Below are positions 16,816-26,042 of a DNA stretch of 64,000 nt, one piece after another. How positions within the stretch are numbered: the first letter of the stretch is position 1; each line of letters starts with the position of its first letter. Origin of the DNA: Bacillus sp. F19 (GTDB taxonomy: Bacteria; Bacillota; Bacilli; Bacillales; Bacillaceae). The stretch covers positions 3,002,001 through 3,066,000 of the forward strand of contig CP085710.1 in the NCBI GenBank assembly GCA_023823795.1, written 5' to 3'. The notes below the pieces were generated by a model that had not been told where the DNA came from, ran no database searches, and saw only the letters and a program-made list of their open reading frames with translations. Position numbers and translations under genes: made by a program.

Positions 16816-17484
16816 CTACAACGAAATTCCCAGGTTTTGCGTTAATAAAACGAATGCAGCAGTAACCAAAATAAAAATGAAATAAGCAAAGATCACGATG
16901 CCTATGATTGATTTCATTGTTTTATCAGACATCTTCTGCAAAGCTATCATTTGGATCCAGGCACTCCATACCAGAAAGATTGTAACATGACTTAGTGCAT
17001 TCACAAGGAATGACTGGCTTGAAATTAACTGGATAAGGACCCCAAAACCGAATGGAGAGGATTCAGAATTAATTCCTAAATAATAGAAGAGCGGGAAGTT
17101 AAGCACTTTTTCTATGAATAACAGAAATGCGGGAAACAATCCGATGGTAAAAAGCTTGGCCCACCCTATTTCATAAAAAAACACTCTAAATACTAATGTA
17201 AAAAATAGAAGAGTGAATATAGGAGTAAGTAATCCCGATAAAAGTCCGCCAATCCCAAATAGAAACTTAGCGAATTCCAGCTTCTCCCTTCCAATGATAT
17301 CCATCAATTTCATAATTTCTTCCGTATGTATGCCTAAATAAGCGCTGCCTGCAGCAAGCAGGAGACTTAATCCAATGAGTAAAGCAATTCTTAACGAGAG
17401 ACCCTTCACTTTTTCTGATTGATGAAGCTTTTCAAAATATGTAATTGGATCTAGTAAGCCTTCGAGTATTCGAACTTGGTGCAT
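16816..17484 (-). CDS. YknW-like Yip1-family membrane protein
   Basis: 222 residues with about five membrane helices and the Yip1-domain layout. In B. subtilis, YknW works with YknXYZ in protection against the SdpC toxin and interacts with the adaptor YknX. AGGAGGACTACC precedes the ATG. The pairing with a YknX-like adaptor in the same order supports the assignment; sequence similarity to YknW itself is judged by eye. Upstream (17485-17600) is AT-rich promoter DNA. Confidence 0.75.
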   Translation of the reverse strand: MHQVRILEGLLDPITYFEKLHQSEKVKGLSLRIALLIGLSLLLAAGSAYLGIHTEEIMKLMDIIGREKLEFAKFLFGIGGLLSGLLTPIFTLLFFTLVFRVFFYEIGWAKLFTIGLFPAFLLFIEKVLNFPLFYYLGINSESSPFGFGVLIQLISSQSFLVNALSHVTIFLVWSAWIQMIALQKMSDKTMKSIIGIVIFAYFIFILVTAAFVLLTQNLGISL

Positions 17485-17597
17485 GGTAGTCCTCCTGTCA
17501 AAAATAAAAACGGTTACTAGAAATTTATAGCATATTTTCTCACTTAATAACAGTTACTTCCGGAATATAACATGAGAAAAATTGAAATTAATTTTAT

Positions 17598-17780
17598 TTA
17601 GATATATATAAAATTGAAACTATATTTAAACATTATTTTTATTGGAGAAGGAATCGGATGGATATATTCAATCTCACTGTATGTGTATCCTTCTAGTTGA
17701 TGCTGTACGACTTTTACCATTTTTTTAATAGATGTAATAATCGCAAAAAATAAAGGAAGACTCAAGAATATAATGAGCAT
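17598..17780 (-). CDS. Doubtful small membrane peptide (60 aa)
   Basis: A 60-codon frame with one hydrophobic N-terminal helix (MLIIFLSLPLFFAIITS) and a basic, amphipathic tail. It starts 21 bp after the NUDIX gene stop, so it may be cotranscribed with it, but AGGGA abuts the ATG with no spacing. No family recognised. Confidence 0.3.
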   Translation of the reverse strand: MLIIFLSLPLFFAIITSIKKMVKVVQHQLEGYTYSEIEYIHPIPSPIKIMFKYSFNFIYI

Positions 17781-17801
17781 TCCCTAATCGTTTAGTAATA
17801 A

Positions 17802-18221
17802 TCAATTCCTTCTGAGCATATAAGGAATTTCATTACTCCATTCCAGCTGTCCTTCTGAAAGATGAAGATATTGTGCTGCCGACTCAGCATCCATCCAAGT
17901 GATTTCTTCAATTTCTTCCGGCAGTAAGATTTGTTGTTTTCCACCGGTTATTCGGCCAATAAAAGTAAAGAAAATGACATGATGCCCTCTTTCTTCAAGA
18001 AATGCTTCGCTTACACTATTGATTCCAGTAACGGAAACCTCTAACCCCGTTTCTTCTTTAACCTCTCGAATTGCAGCTTGCTCAAGGGTTTCACCATTCT
18101 CAACTGCTCCACCCGGTAATGTATAATAGGAGGAAGAAGATTTCCCTTTATTTTTGACCATCAGTATACGTCTGTTCTTGTCATCGTATAAAAGAACGTA
18201 CGCCACATCCACTCTTTTCAT
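17802..18221 (-). CDS. NUDIX hydrolase
   Basis: 139 residues. The Nudix box is complete: 'GGAVENGETLEQAAIREVKEETGLEV' in two halves at ~37-62, with the REVKEE core binding Mg2+. The family hydrolyses nucleoside diphosphates linked to another moiety (8-oxo-dGTP, ADP-ribose, capped nucleotides); the substrate is not predictable here. AAAGGTGATGAG precedes the ATG. It is transcribed away from ppc, with the promoters of both in 18222-18439. Confidence 0.88.
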   Translation of the reverse strand: MKRVDVAYVLLYDDKNRRILMVKNKGKSSSSYYTLPGGAVENGETLEQAAIREVKEETGLEVSVTGINSVSEAFLEERGHHVIFFTFIGRITGGKQQILLPEEIEEITWMDAESAAQYLHLSEGQLEWSNEIPYMLRRN

Positions 18222-18439
18222 TTAATCTCATCACCTTTTAATCTAGTTAATATTTATACCGCAAAAAACAAATATAGTAAGGATTACACTATTTTAACAT
18301 GAAAATTCTTAAAATTAGAACAATAGATTGCAGATACTATGCATTTTTATACGATTCATGGTAAACTTATCATTATTTTAATTTTCAAAAAACAAATGAC
18401 GAAAAGATGGAATCCATTCCAGTAAAAGAGGTGCATAGA

Positions 18440-21205
18440 ATGACGGTAAAATCAGAAACCATACAAGATCGCAATCATAACGCGGCACTGCGCCGAGATG
18501 TAAAGTTCCTTGGAAACATGCTGGGAGATGTGCTCGTCCACCAGGGCGGACAGCAGCTGTTAGATAAGGTCGAAAAAATCCGGGAGATGACAAAATCGCT
18601 TCGCAGTCATGCGGATGATTCTATATATGCCGATTTGAAAAGGGAAATATGGACTCTTGAACCTCCGCTTAGAAAACAGGTCATCAGAGCCTTTGCGGTC
18701 TATTTTCATTTAGTCAATATCGCAGAGCAGAACCACCGAATCAGACGAAGACGCGATTATCAATTTCAGGAAGAGTCTGTGAAACAGCCAGGTTCATTGG
18801 AAAATGCCGTTGCTTCTTTAAAAGAGAATGGCATCTCTGCGGACGTTATTCAGAATCTGCTCAAGACCCTTTCGCTGGAGCTGATTATCACAGCACATCC
18901 AACAGAAGCGACAAGACGAAGTGTCCTCGAAATTCATAAACGAATCGCCGCGCTGCTTAATAGTCTGGATCAGCCGATTCATACAAAGCGTGAACGTGCA
19001 GAGCTTAGGGACCGACTATTTAATGAAGTCGTGATTTTGTGGCAGACGGATGAGCTGCGAGACCGTAAGCCTACAGTTATGGATGAAGTCGCAAATGGGC
19101 TGTACTATTTTGATGAAACATTATTTGAAGTGCTGCCTCAAATTCATCAGGAATTGGAGGATTGTCTGCAGACTCATTATCAGGAAAGTGAGTGGCAGGT
19201 CCCTAACTTTCTCCGCTTCGGATCGTGGATCGGCGGAGACCGAGACGGAAATCCAAATGTAACGGCGGATATTACTTGGAAAACGCTGAATAAACACAGA
19301 ACACTTGCTGTCCGCAAATACAAAGAATCACTGAAGCAATTGAGAAAGCGACTGAGCCAATCGACAAAACGAGTGACTGTCAGTGATGAGCTGCTTGATT
19401 CAGTGCACAATGAAGTTTCTATTTTAAACAAAAAAGAAAGATGGCAAATTGAGCATGAAGTGTATCGCTGCAAATTAACGATTATGCTAAAAAAATTAGA
19501 TCCGCAGAGTGATTTTGGCTATAGAGCTTCTGATCAATTTTTGGATGATCTGAAGCTGATTCAGAAAAGTGTCAAGCTTCATCATCCTAAAGGCTATGAG
19601 CTGAAAAGTCTGCAGAAGCTGATCCGTCAGGTCGAACTGTTCGGCTTTCATCTTGCAACCCTTGATATCCGCAATCACAGCGGCGAGCATGAGGCTGCAA
19701 TTAAAGAACTTTTCCATTCCGTAAAGCTTGCTGAGGATTATTCGAGCCTGTCAGAGGAAGAAAAAATGAAGCTTCTCGGAGATGTTCTGCAGGATCCAAG
19801 ACCTCTTGTTTCCTTTAAAGAGGATTACTCAAAAGAAACTCAGGATGTTTTAGAAGTATTTCAAATGATCCGCAACGCACACAAGGAATTTGGCGAGAGG
19901 TCTATTGAAGTGTACTTAGTGAGCATGACGCAATCAGCGAGTGATTTGCTTGAAGTGATGGTTCTTGCCAAGGAAGCAGGCCTTTATCGTCTGCACCCTG
20001 ATGGACGGATTGAAAGCAAGCTGAATGTCGCTCCCCTGCTTGAGACGATAGATGATTTGATTGCAGGTCCTAAAATTATGGAGAAGCTTTTCCAATTGGA
20101 TTTTTACCGCACGCATCTGCAGGAGCAAAACAACCTGCAGGAAATCATGCTGGGCTACTCTGATGGAAGCAAGGATGGCGGGACGCTTACAGCCAACTGG
20201 AAGCTCTACAAAGCGCAGCAGGAAATTCATGATATGGCTAAGCAGTACAGCATTCGTCTGAAGTTTTTCCATGGACGCGGCGGTTCGCTTGGACGCGGCG
20301 GCGGTCCTCTTAACCGAAGTCTTCTTTCTCAGCCGGCTGAGACCCTTGGAGACGGGGTCAAAATTACCGAGCAGGGCGAGGTTCTCTCATCCCGCTATGG
20401 TTTATTTGACATAGCTTACCGCAGCCTTGAGCAGGCAGCTTCAACACTCCTTACAGCTGCAGCACACGTTTCAAGTGAAGCGGAACAGTCAGATATCCGC
20501 ACGAACGACTGGGAAGAAGCCATGGATCAGATATCTTCTGTGTCACTGAGTAAATATCAGGAGCTTGTATTTAAAGATCCAGACTTCTTAACTTATTTTA
20601 AACAAGCGACTCCGCTGCCTGAACTCGGGGCGCTCAATATCGGGTCCCGCCCGATGAGCCGTAAAGGAAGCGAGCGGTTTGAAGATTTGCGAGCCATTCC
20701 ATGGGTGTTCGCTTGGACACAGAGCCGCCAGCTCCTCCCTGCCTGGTATGCAGCTGGAACTGGATTACAAAGAGGGATAAAGGATGCGGCAAACCTGGAC
20801 CGCCTTCAGCAAATGTACAAAAGCTGGCCGTTCTTCCGTTCAACCATCGACAATCTGCAAATGGCTTTATTAAAAGCCGATTTGATGGCAGCAAAAGAAT
20901 ATCTCGGCATGGTTGACGATCAGCAGGCAGCAGAACGAATCTTTAACGATATCAAGGCTGAATACAACAGAACAAAAGAAATCCTCCTCCACATTACAGA
21001 GCAGACAGAGTTAATGGATCACATTCCAAACATCCAGGAATCTGTAAGGCTCCGAAATCCTTATGTGGATCCATTAAGCTTTTTCCAGGTTGAAGTGATT
21101 TCGAAACTGCGTGAAGCCGGAGATGATCGCCCTCATGAAGAACTGTTAAGCGAAGTGCTGCTGACGATAAACGGAATCGCTGCAGGACTCCGGAATACAG
21201 GCTGA
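18440..21205 (+). CDS. ppc: Phosphoenolpyruvate carboxylase
   Basis: 921 residues, typical for PEPC, which makes oxaloacetate from PEP and bicarbonate to refill the TCA cycle. Catalytic signatures are intact: 'TAHPTEATRR' (~150-160, essential His), 'GSWIGGDRDGNPNV', 'GYSDGSKDGG', and 'FHGRGGSLGRGGGP' (~611), with the conserved RNTG C terminus. An ATG at 18407 exists, but the one at 18440 has AAGAGGTG 7 nt upstream and is preferred. Monocistronic, followed by a clear terminator. Many Bacillus species use pyruvate carboxylase instead, so a ppc gene is a useful marker for the lineage. Confidence 0.95.
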   Translation: MTVKSETIQDRNHNAALRRDVKFLGNMLGDVLVHQGGQQLLDKVEKIREMTKSLRSHADDSIYADLKREIWTLEPPLRKQVIRAFAVYFHLVNIAEQNHRIRRRRDYQFQEESVKQPGSLENAVASLKENGISADVIQNLLKTLSLELIITAHPTEATRRSVLEIHKRIAALLNSLDQPIHTKRERAELRDRLFNEVVILWQTDELRDRKPTVMDEVANGLYYFDETLFEVLPQIHQELEDCLQTHYQESEWQVPNFLRFGSWIGGDRDGNPNVTADITWKTLNKHRTLAVRKYKESLKQLRKRLSQSTKRVTVSDELLDSVHNEVSILNKKERWQIEHEVYRCKLTIMLKKLDPQSDFGYRASDQFLDDLKLIQKSVKLHHPKGYELKSLQKLIRQVELFGFHLATLDIRNHSGEHEAAIKELFHSVKLAEDYSSLSEEEKMKLLGDVLQDPRPLVSFKEDYSKETQDVLEVFQMIRNAHKEFGERSIEVYLVSMTQSASDLLEVMVLAKEAGLYRLHPDGRIESKLNVAPLLETIDDLIAGPKIMEKLFQLDFYRTHLQEQNNLQEIMLGYSDGSKDGGTLTANWKLYKAQQEIHDMAKQYSIRLKFFHGRGGSLGRGGGPLNRSLLSQPAETLGDGVKITEQGEVLSSRYGLFDIAYRSLEQAASTLLTAAAHVSSEAEQSDIRTNDWEEAMDQISSVSLSKYQELVFKDPDFLTYFKQATPLPELGALNIGSRPMSRKGSERFEDLRAIPWVFAWTQSRQLLPAWYAAGTGLQRGIKDAANLDRLQQMYKSWPFFRSTIDNLQMALLKADLMAAKEYLGMVDDQQAAERIFNDIKAEYNRTKEILLHITEQTELMDHIPNIQESVRLRNPYVDPLSFFQVEVISKLREAGDDRPHEELLSEVLLTINGIAAGLRNTG

Positions 21206-21211
21206 TGTAAG

Positions 21212-21243
21212 AAATCGGACATGTTATGTGTCCGATTTTTTCT
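21212..21243 (+). terminator. Terminator of ppc
   Basis: AAATCGGACA (21212-21221) pairs with TGTCCGATTT (21229-21238) and a T-run follows, 6 bp after the ppc stop codon. Confidence 0.88.
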
Positions 21244-21514
21244 GCTTTTAAAATAAAGAAGATCATGTTAATCAATAATACCGCCCGCGAGTATAGCCAT
21301 TCTAAAAAGCTCCGAATTCTGTTCATTTTCATCTCCCCAGTTATTTGTTTTTCATTTAAAGTACTATTCAGCTGAACTTTAAATGTTTTTCAACTAAAAG
21401 ATTTCCAACTAAAAAAATGAGCACAATCCGTGAAAACAGTTGCTTTTCTCCCAATGAACTGTCAAGCTTATATAGGTAAAAAAACTTAACAGGAAAGATC
21501 ATACAGGTGACGAA

Positions 21515-21913
21515 ATGATTGAAATCAAAACATCTTCCCTTAGCGACGGGGAATTTAATAGAGGCGTTTTCGCTACGCGCGACATCGCAAAAGGGGAAAT
21601 TATCCACGAGGCTCCGGTTATTCCATATCCAAATGCCGAGCATGTTCATATCGAAAAAACAACCCTTGCTGATTACGCATTTGAATATGGCCAGAACCAC
21701 ACAGCCATCCTTTTAGGCTACGGCATGCTTTTTAACCATTCCTACACACCCAATGCCACATACGAAATCAGCTTTGAAAACCATACTTTTATCTTCAGCG
21801 CATACAAAGACATAAAAGCAGGAGAAGAAATTCTCATTAACTACAATGGCGACGAAGAAGACCAAGAGCTGCTTTGGTTTGATCGGGAAGATGAAAAAAA
21901 AGACAGCAAATAA
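21515..21913 (+). CDS. SET-domain protein (lysine methyltransferase-like)
   Basis: 132 residues, the size of minimal bacterial SET proteins. Visible motifs are 'RGVFATRDIAKGEII' (~18-32), 'GYGMLFNHSYTPNATYEI' (~68-85; NHSxxPN is the SAM-binding core) and 'AGEEILINYNGD' (catalytic Tyr region). SET proteins methylate lysine residues; a bacterial target is not known. A purine-rich GGTGACGAA precedes the ATG. It is a single gene with a bidirectional terminator. Confidence 0.88.
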   Translation: MIEIKTSSLSDGEFNRGVFATRDIAKGEIIHEAPVIPYPNAEHVHIEKTTLADYAFEYGQNHTAILLGYGMLFNHSYTPNATYEISFENHTFIFSAYKDIKAGEEILINYNGDEEDQELLWFDREDEKKDSK

Positions 21914-21950
21914 CAAAAAAACTGACTCGGGTTGAGTCAGTTTTTTTGTT
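21912..21950. terminator. Bidirectional terminator after SET gene
   Basis: AACAAAAAAACTGACTC (21912-21928) and its exact reverse complement (21934-21950) make a 17-bp stem with built-in A and T runs. The left arm begins at the SET stop codon. Confidence 0.9.
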
Positions 21951-22080
21951 GGCTGCTTAAGTATAATTAAATCCGAAAAGAGATAGCACTTTATTGATGA
22001 TTGTAGAGTTCATTATCCTATCTTTACGAGACAATTCTCTACATATAGGATGCACTTGAAGCCACGAAGCAGATTTATGG

Positions 22081-23221
22081 TGCGAATGGATCCCCTTTTT
22101 TGGCTCATTTCTGAATTTAGGTACTCATTGCTTGCGTATGATTCCTCTTTTTTGGCTCAATCCTGAATTTGAGTACTTATAGAGTGCGTATGATTCCTCT
22201 TTTTTGGCTCAATCCTGGGTTTGGGTACTCATATAGTGCGTATGATTCCTCTTTTTTGGCTCAATCCTGGGTTTGGGTACTCATATAGTGCGTATGATTC
22301 CTCTTTTTTGTCTCAATCCTGTTTTTGGGTACTCATTGAGTGCGTATGATTCCTCTTTTTTGGCTCAATCCTGAATTTGAGTACTTATTGCGTGCGTATG
22401 ATTCCTCTTTTTTGTTTCAATCCTGGGTTTGGGTACTCATATAGTGCGTATGATTCCTCTTTTCTCGCTCAATCCTGGGTTTGGGTACTCATATAGTGCG
22501 TATGATTCCTCTTTTCTCACTCAATCCTGGGTTTGGGTACTCATATAGTGCGTATGATTCCTCTTTTCTCACTCAATCCTGGGTTTGGGTACTCATATAG
22601 TGCGTATGATTCCTCTTTTTTGGCTCAATCCTGAATTTGAGTACTCATTGCTTGCGTATGATTCCTCTCTTTTGGCTCAATCCTGAATTTGAGTACTTAT
22701 TGCGTGCGTATGATTCCTCTTTTTTGTTTCAATCCTGGGGTTGGGTACTCATAGAGTGCGTATGATTCCTCTTTTCTCGCTCAATCCTGGGTTTGGGTAC
22801 TTATAGAGTGCGTATGATTCCTCTTTTTTGGCTCAATCCTGGGTTTGGGTACTAATTGCTTGCGTATGTTTCCTCTCTTTTGGCTCAATCCTGAATTCGA
22901 GTACTTATTGCTTGCGTATGATTCCTCTTTTTTGGCTCAATCCTGTTATTGGGTACTCATAGAGTGAGTATGATTCCTCTTTTCTCACTCAATCCTGGGT
23001 TTGGGTACTCATAGAGTGCGTATGTTTCCTCTTTTTGGCTCAATCCTGTTTTTGGGTACTCATAGAGTGCGTATGATTCCTCTTTTCTCACTCAATACTG
23101 GGTTTGGGTACTCATAGAGTGCGTATGTTTCCTCTTTTCTTACTCAATCCTGTTTTTGGGTACTCATAGAGTGCGTATGATTTCCAATTCAAGCTCATAC
23201 CTGGATTTTGCGTACTTATAG
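22081..23221. repeat. Tandem array A: about 22 units of 52 bp
   Basis: Units begin with TGCGTATGATTCCTC, continue CTTTTTTGGCTCAATCCTG and end TTTGGGTACTCATATAG. Starts fall every 52 bp at 22081, 22133, 22185 and so on to 23017, then 23068 (one 51-bp unit), 23120 and 23172. The first and last units are the most diverged, as expected of an array grown from the middle. Variation falls in blocks: TTGGCTC versus CTCACTC or CTCGCTC; TGAATTTGAGTACTTAT versus TGGGTTTGGGTACTCAT. The units are contiguous, so this is not CRISPR; 52 is not a multiple of three and stops occur in the frames, so it is not coding. Confidence 0.95.
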
Positions 23222-23323
23222 TGCTTATGAATACCTCAACCCCAATACTGGCTCACTCCCTGAAATCGGAAAAGTAAAGAATCCAAAGAATCGCAATTTA
23301 GTGAAAATCTGAAATTACGGTAT

Positions 23324-24238
23324 TCAAAGATTTTCTACATAATTAGCAGATTTCCCATGTCCTTCTTTTTTAAAGTTCTTAGAAAGAATTTTCCAAATGA
23401 ATTTTTTATTTTTTATGATGCTGCACCAATCATGTATTTGGTTTGTAGTAATTTTGCATGTTGGAAAAAGCATTCTAAATTCTTCCGTGCTCCGTAAGAC
23501 AGCGCTTTGGTGCCTCTCTATCCCCTTGCAGCAATCGCAGATTAGTGCCGTTTTGTTTAACGACCTATAGAATGTATAGCACACTGGACAGAGAATTCCT
23601 TTTTCAAGTTGATCATAGCAATAGTTAGGTAGGCGGCAGTATGGAGACTCGGTTAGATGAAGAGATAACAATTTATGAGCTAATGTAGTATGAACTCCTT
23701 TTAGTTTGTTCGATTTCTTCGTTATTTTTTCAGCAAAACGGTTTAGCTGTGAAGCTAATATGATTGGGAGATTTAGAGATGTTTGATAGAGTTGAAATTC
23801 GGGGTTGATAAAAATAAGATAAGCTTCAACCTGAAATGTTAATTTATGCTCCTGGAGTAATCGCCGTAATAAAGATTCATTTCTTTTTAATTGATGCATG
23901 GGATTTTTAATTTCTAATTTTGAAGATGAATACCATTTATCCTCTTCTATAAAAAAATCACCCTCATAATTTTTAACTTCAAAAAGATAAATCGTGTTTG
24001 ATGAAACATATAAAGAATCGATTTGAAATAAGGAATGGTTCGTTTCGAATAATAAATCATTTAATATCAACCCCTCACCTGCAAGGTCCTTCATCCATTC
24101 GTCAAACTTCTGCTCCCCCTCAAATCCTTTTTTGAGATTGGCATAATGATTTTTATCCTTTGCCGGCAAATCTATACGGGCATTTAAATACCTCAAGATT
24201 CTTAATTCTAATGATTCACAGCGAGGTTTCATGATCAA
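23324..24238 (-). CDS. NERD-domain nuclease-like protein with zinc-ribbon tail
   Basis: 304 residues. Residues ~39-165 form a NERD (nuclease-related) domain: 'FEGEQKFDEWM' (E42), 'FQIDSLYVSSNTIYLFEVKNYEGDF' in two parts with D74, E87 and K89, the acidic/lysine pattern of PD-(D/E)XK nucleases. Near residues 215-245 'CPVCYTFYRSLNK' and 'ICDCCKG' look like a zinc ribbon. NERD proteins are presumed DNA-processing enzymes. The start is TTG at 24236-24238 with AAAGGAG 9 nt upstream. The gene sits alone between two related 52-bp tandem arrays, ending about 100 bp from one and starting about 140 bp from the other. Confidence 0.85.
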   Translation of the reverse strand: MIMKPRCESLELRILRYLNARIDLPAKDKNHYANLKKGFEGEQKFDEWMKDLAGEGLILNDLLFETNHSLFQIDSLYVSSNTIYLFEVKNYEGDFFIEEDKWYSSSKLEIKNPMHQLKRNESLLRRLLQEHKLTFQVEAYLIFINPEFQLYQTSLNLPIILASQLNRFAEKITKKSNKLKGVHTTLAHKLLSLHLTESPYCRLPNYCYDQLEKGILCPVCYTFYRSLNKTALICDCCKGIERHQSAVLRSTEEFRMLFPTCKITTNQIHDWCSIIKNKKFIWKILSKNFKKEGHGKSANYVENL

Positions 24239-24380
24239 AGAACATATCTCCTTTCACCTTTCCCTAATGATAAAGCGTCTTTAAAATAACAGCAAATCTC
24301 AAAAAACTAATTTTATGTTGCTCTATCTTGGTTGATGAGCGCGCACTTTGCCCATAAACAGGAAAATTATTAGACTTGGG

Positions 24381-25320
24381 TACTAATAGAGGCTGATTGA
24401 TTCCTCAAAACTGGCCCTATTCCTAGACTTGGATACTCATTGTGCCGGTTTGATTCCTCAAAACAGGATTATTCATAGACTTGGATACTCATTGAGCCGG
24501 TTTGATTCCCCAAAACAGGATTATTCCTAGACTTGGATACTCATTGAGCCGGTTTGATTCCCCAAAACAGGATTATTCCTAGACTTGGATACTCATTGTG
24601 CCGGTTTGATTCCTCAAAACAGGATTATTCCTAGACTTGGATACTCATTGAGCCGGTTTGATTCCCCAAAACAGGATTATTCATAGACTTGGATACTCAT
24701 TGAGCCGGTTTGATTCCCCAAAACAGGGTTATTCATCGACTTGGATACTCATTGAGCCGGTTTGATTCCCCAAAACAGGATTATTCATCGACTTGGATAC
24801 TCATTGAGCCGGTTTGATTCCTCAAAACAGGATTATTCCTAGACTTAGATACTCATTGAGCCGGTTTGATTCCCCAAAACAGGATTATTCCTAGACTTGG
24901 ATACTCATTGAGCCGGTTTGATTCCTCAAAACAGGACTATTCCTAGACTTGGATACTCATTGAGCCGGATTGATTCCTCAAAAATGGCCCTATTCATAGA
25001 CTTGGTTACTCATTGAGCCGATTTGATTCCCCAAAACAGGATTATTCCTAGACTTCGATACTCATTGAGCCGGTTTGATTCCTCAAAACAGGATTATTCC
25101 TAGACTTCGATACTCATTGAGGCCCGTATGATTCACCAAATCAGACTAAATCGTAGACTTAGCTACTCATTGAGCCGGTTTGATTCCCCATAACAGGATT
25201 ATTCCTAGACTTAGATACTCATTGAGGGCCATATGATTCACCAAATCAGACTAAATCGTAGACTTAGCTACTAATAGAGCCGGTTTGATTCCCCAAAACA
25301 GTTTAACTCCATATCATGTG
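24381..25320. repeat. Tandem array B: about 18 units of 52-53 bp
   Basis: Units begin TACTCATTGAGCCGGTTTGA, continue TTCCCCAAAACAGGATTATT and end CCTAGACTTGGA. Starts: 24381, 24434, 24486, 24538, 24590, 24642, 24694, 24746, 24798, 24850, 24902, 24954, 25007, 25059, 25111, 25164, 25216, 25269, with a partial copy at about 25320. Four units are 53 bp. Several late units carry a divergent block ('GTATGATTCACCAAATC') that resembles array A. Not CRISPR (no spacers) and not coding. Confidence 0.95.
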
Positions 25321-25445
25321 TACTCATAGCGTGATCTCCGCACATCTAATCAAGACAAATCGATTTAAAGCCCATTTCCTCTGATTTAATAATCTGCAAC
25401 TATGGAGACCTTAGATGAGCAAGGTGCCATGCTTTCATTATAATG

Positions 25446-25480
25446 AGAAAAGAGCTTGGGCCAGATTGGACCCAAGCTCT
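25446..25480 (-). terminator. Terminator of the sugar-acid operon
   Basis: AGAGCTTGGG (25451-25460) pairs with CCCAAGCTCT (25471-25480); minus strand continues TTTTCTCATT. It lies 14 bp after the hxlB stop. Confidence 0.8.
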
Positions 25481-25493
25481 TAATTTTATCTTC

Positions 25494-26042
25494 TTACTCC
25501 ATATTACTATGTTTCTGAAACGCCTGTTCATTGCTGATTTTTTTCTTCTCTGCATATTGCAGGCAAATGCCGTCAAATAGAAGATGGACACATTGATCAA
25601 ATAATGATCCCAATGGCTGAATCGTTGGCTGTTCACCTTCTTTTCGATATTTAGTTGCTGCTGGTACATGAAGAATATAGGTGGCAAGTGCAGCGAGCTG
25701 CGCTTCTGGATCAGCAGTTAAAGCAATAATCATACATCCGATTGATTTTGCTTTTTCTGCCGTCCAGACAACATTTTTTGTCGTGCCGGACCCTGATACA
25801 GCTACTAAAATATCATTCTTAGATATACTCGGTGTGATTGTTTCACCTACAACATAGACTTCTGCTCCCAAATGCATCAGACGCATTGCGAACGATTTTG
25901 CCATCAATCCTGAACGGCCTTCACCGATGACGAAAATACGCTGATCTTTTAAAAGCTCGCTGACAATCGGTTCAATCTGCTGTGAGCTGCTTCTTTTAAT
26001 GACTGTCTTTATTTCAGCTAGAATGGTTTCAAGCTGGTCCAT
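25494..26042 (-). CDS. hxlB: 6-phospho-3-hexuloisomerase (SIS domain)
   Basis: 182 residues from the ATG at 26040-26042 (AAGGCGG upstream); this is the normal size for PHI, and the longer in-frame start is rejected. The SIS fold is shown by 'GEGRSGLMAKSFAMRLMHLG' in the first half and 'VAVSGSGTTKN'. The enzyme interconverts 3-hexulose-6-phosphate and fructose-6-phosphate, the second step of the RuMP route. It overlaps hxlA by 14 bp, so translation is coupled. Unlike B. subtilis hxlAB, there is no HxlR regulator next to it; it sits at the end of a KDG-type operon. Confidence 0.88.
   Translation of the reverse strand: MDQLETILAEIKTVIKRSSSQQIEPIVSELLKDQRIFVIGEGRSGLMAKSFAMRLMHLGAEVYVVGETITPSISKNDILVAVSGSGTTKNVVWTAEKAKSIGCMIIALTADPEAQLAALATYILHVPAATKYRKEGEQPTIQPLGSLFDQCVHLLFDGICLQYAEKKKISNEQAFQKHSNME

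Noticed and set aside
22081..23221. Repetitive protein gene in array A
   Set aside because: The 52-bp period changes frame at each unit and stops occur in the frames; no start with ribosome binding site.
22081..25320. CRISPR array
   Set aside because: Units are contiguous and all parts repeat; there are no unique spacers, no short direct repeats of 24-36 bp and no cas genes.
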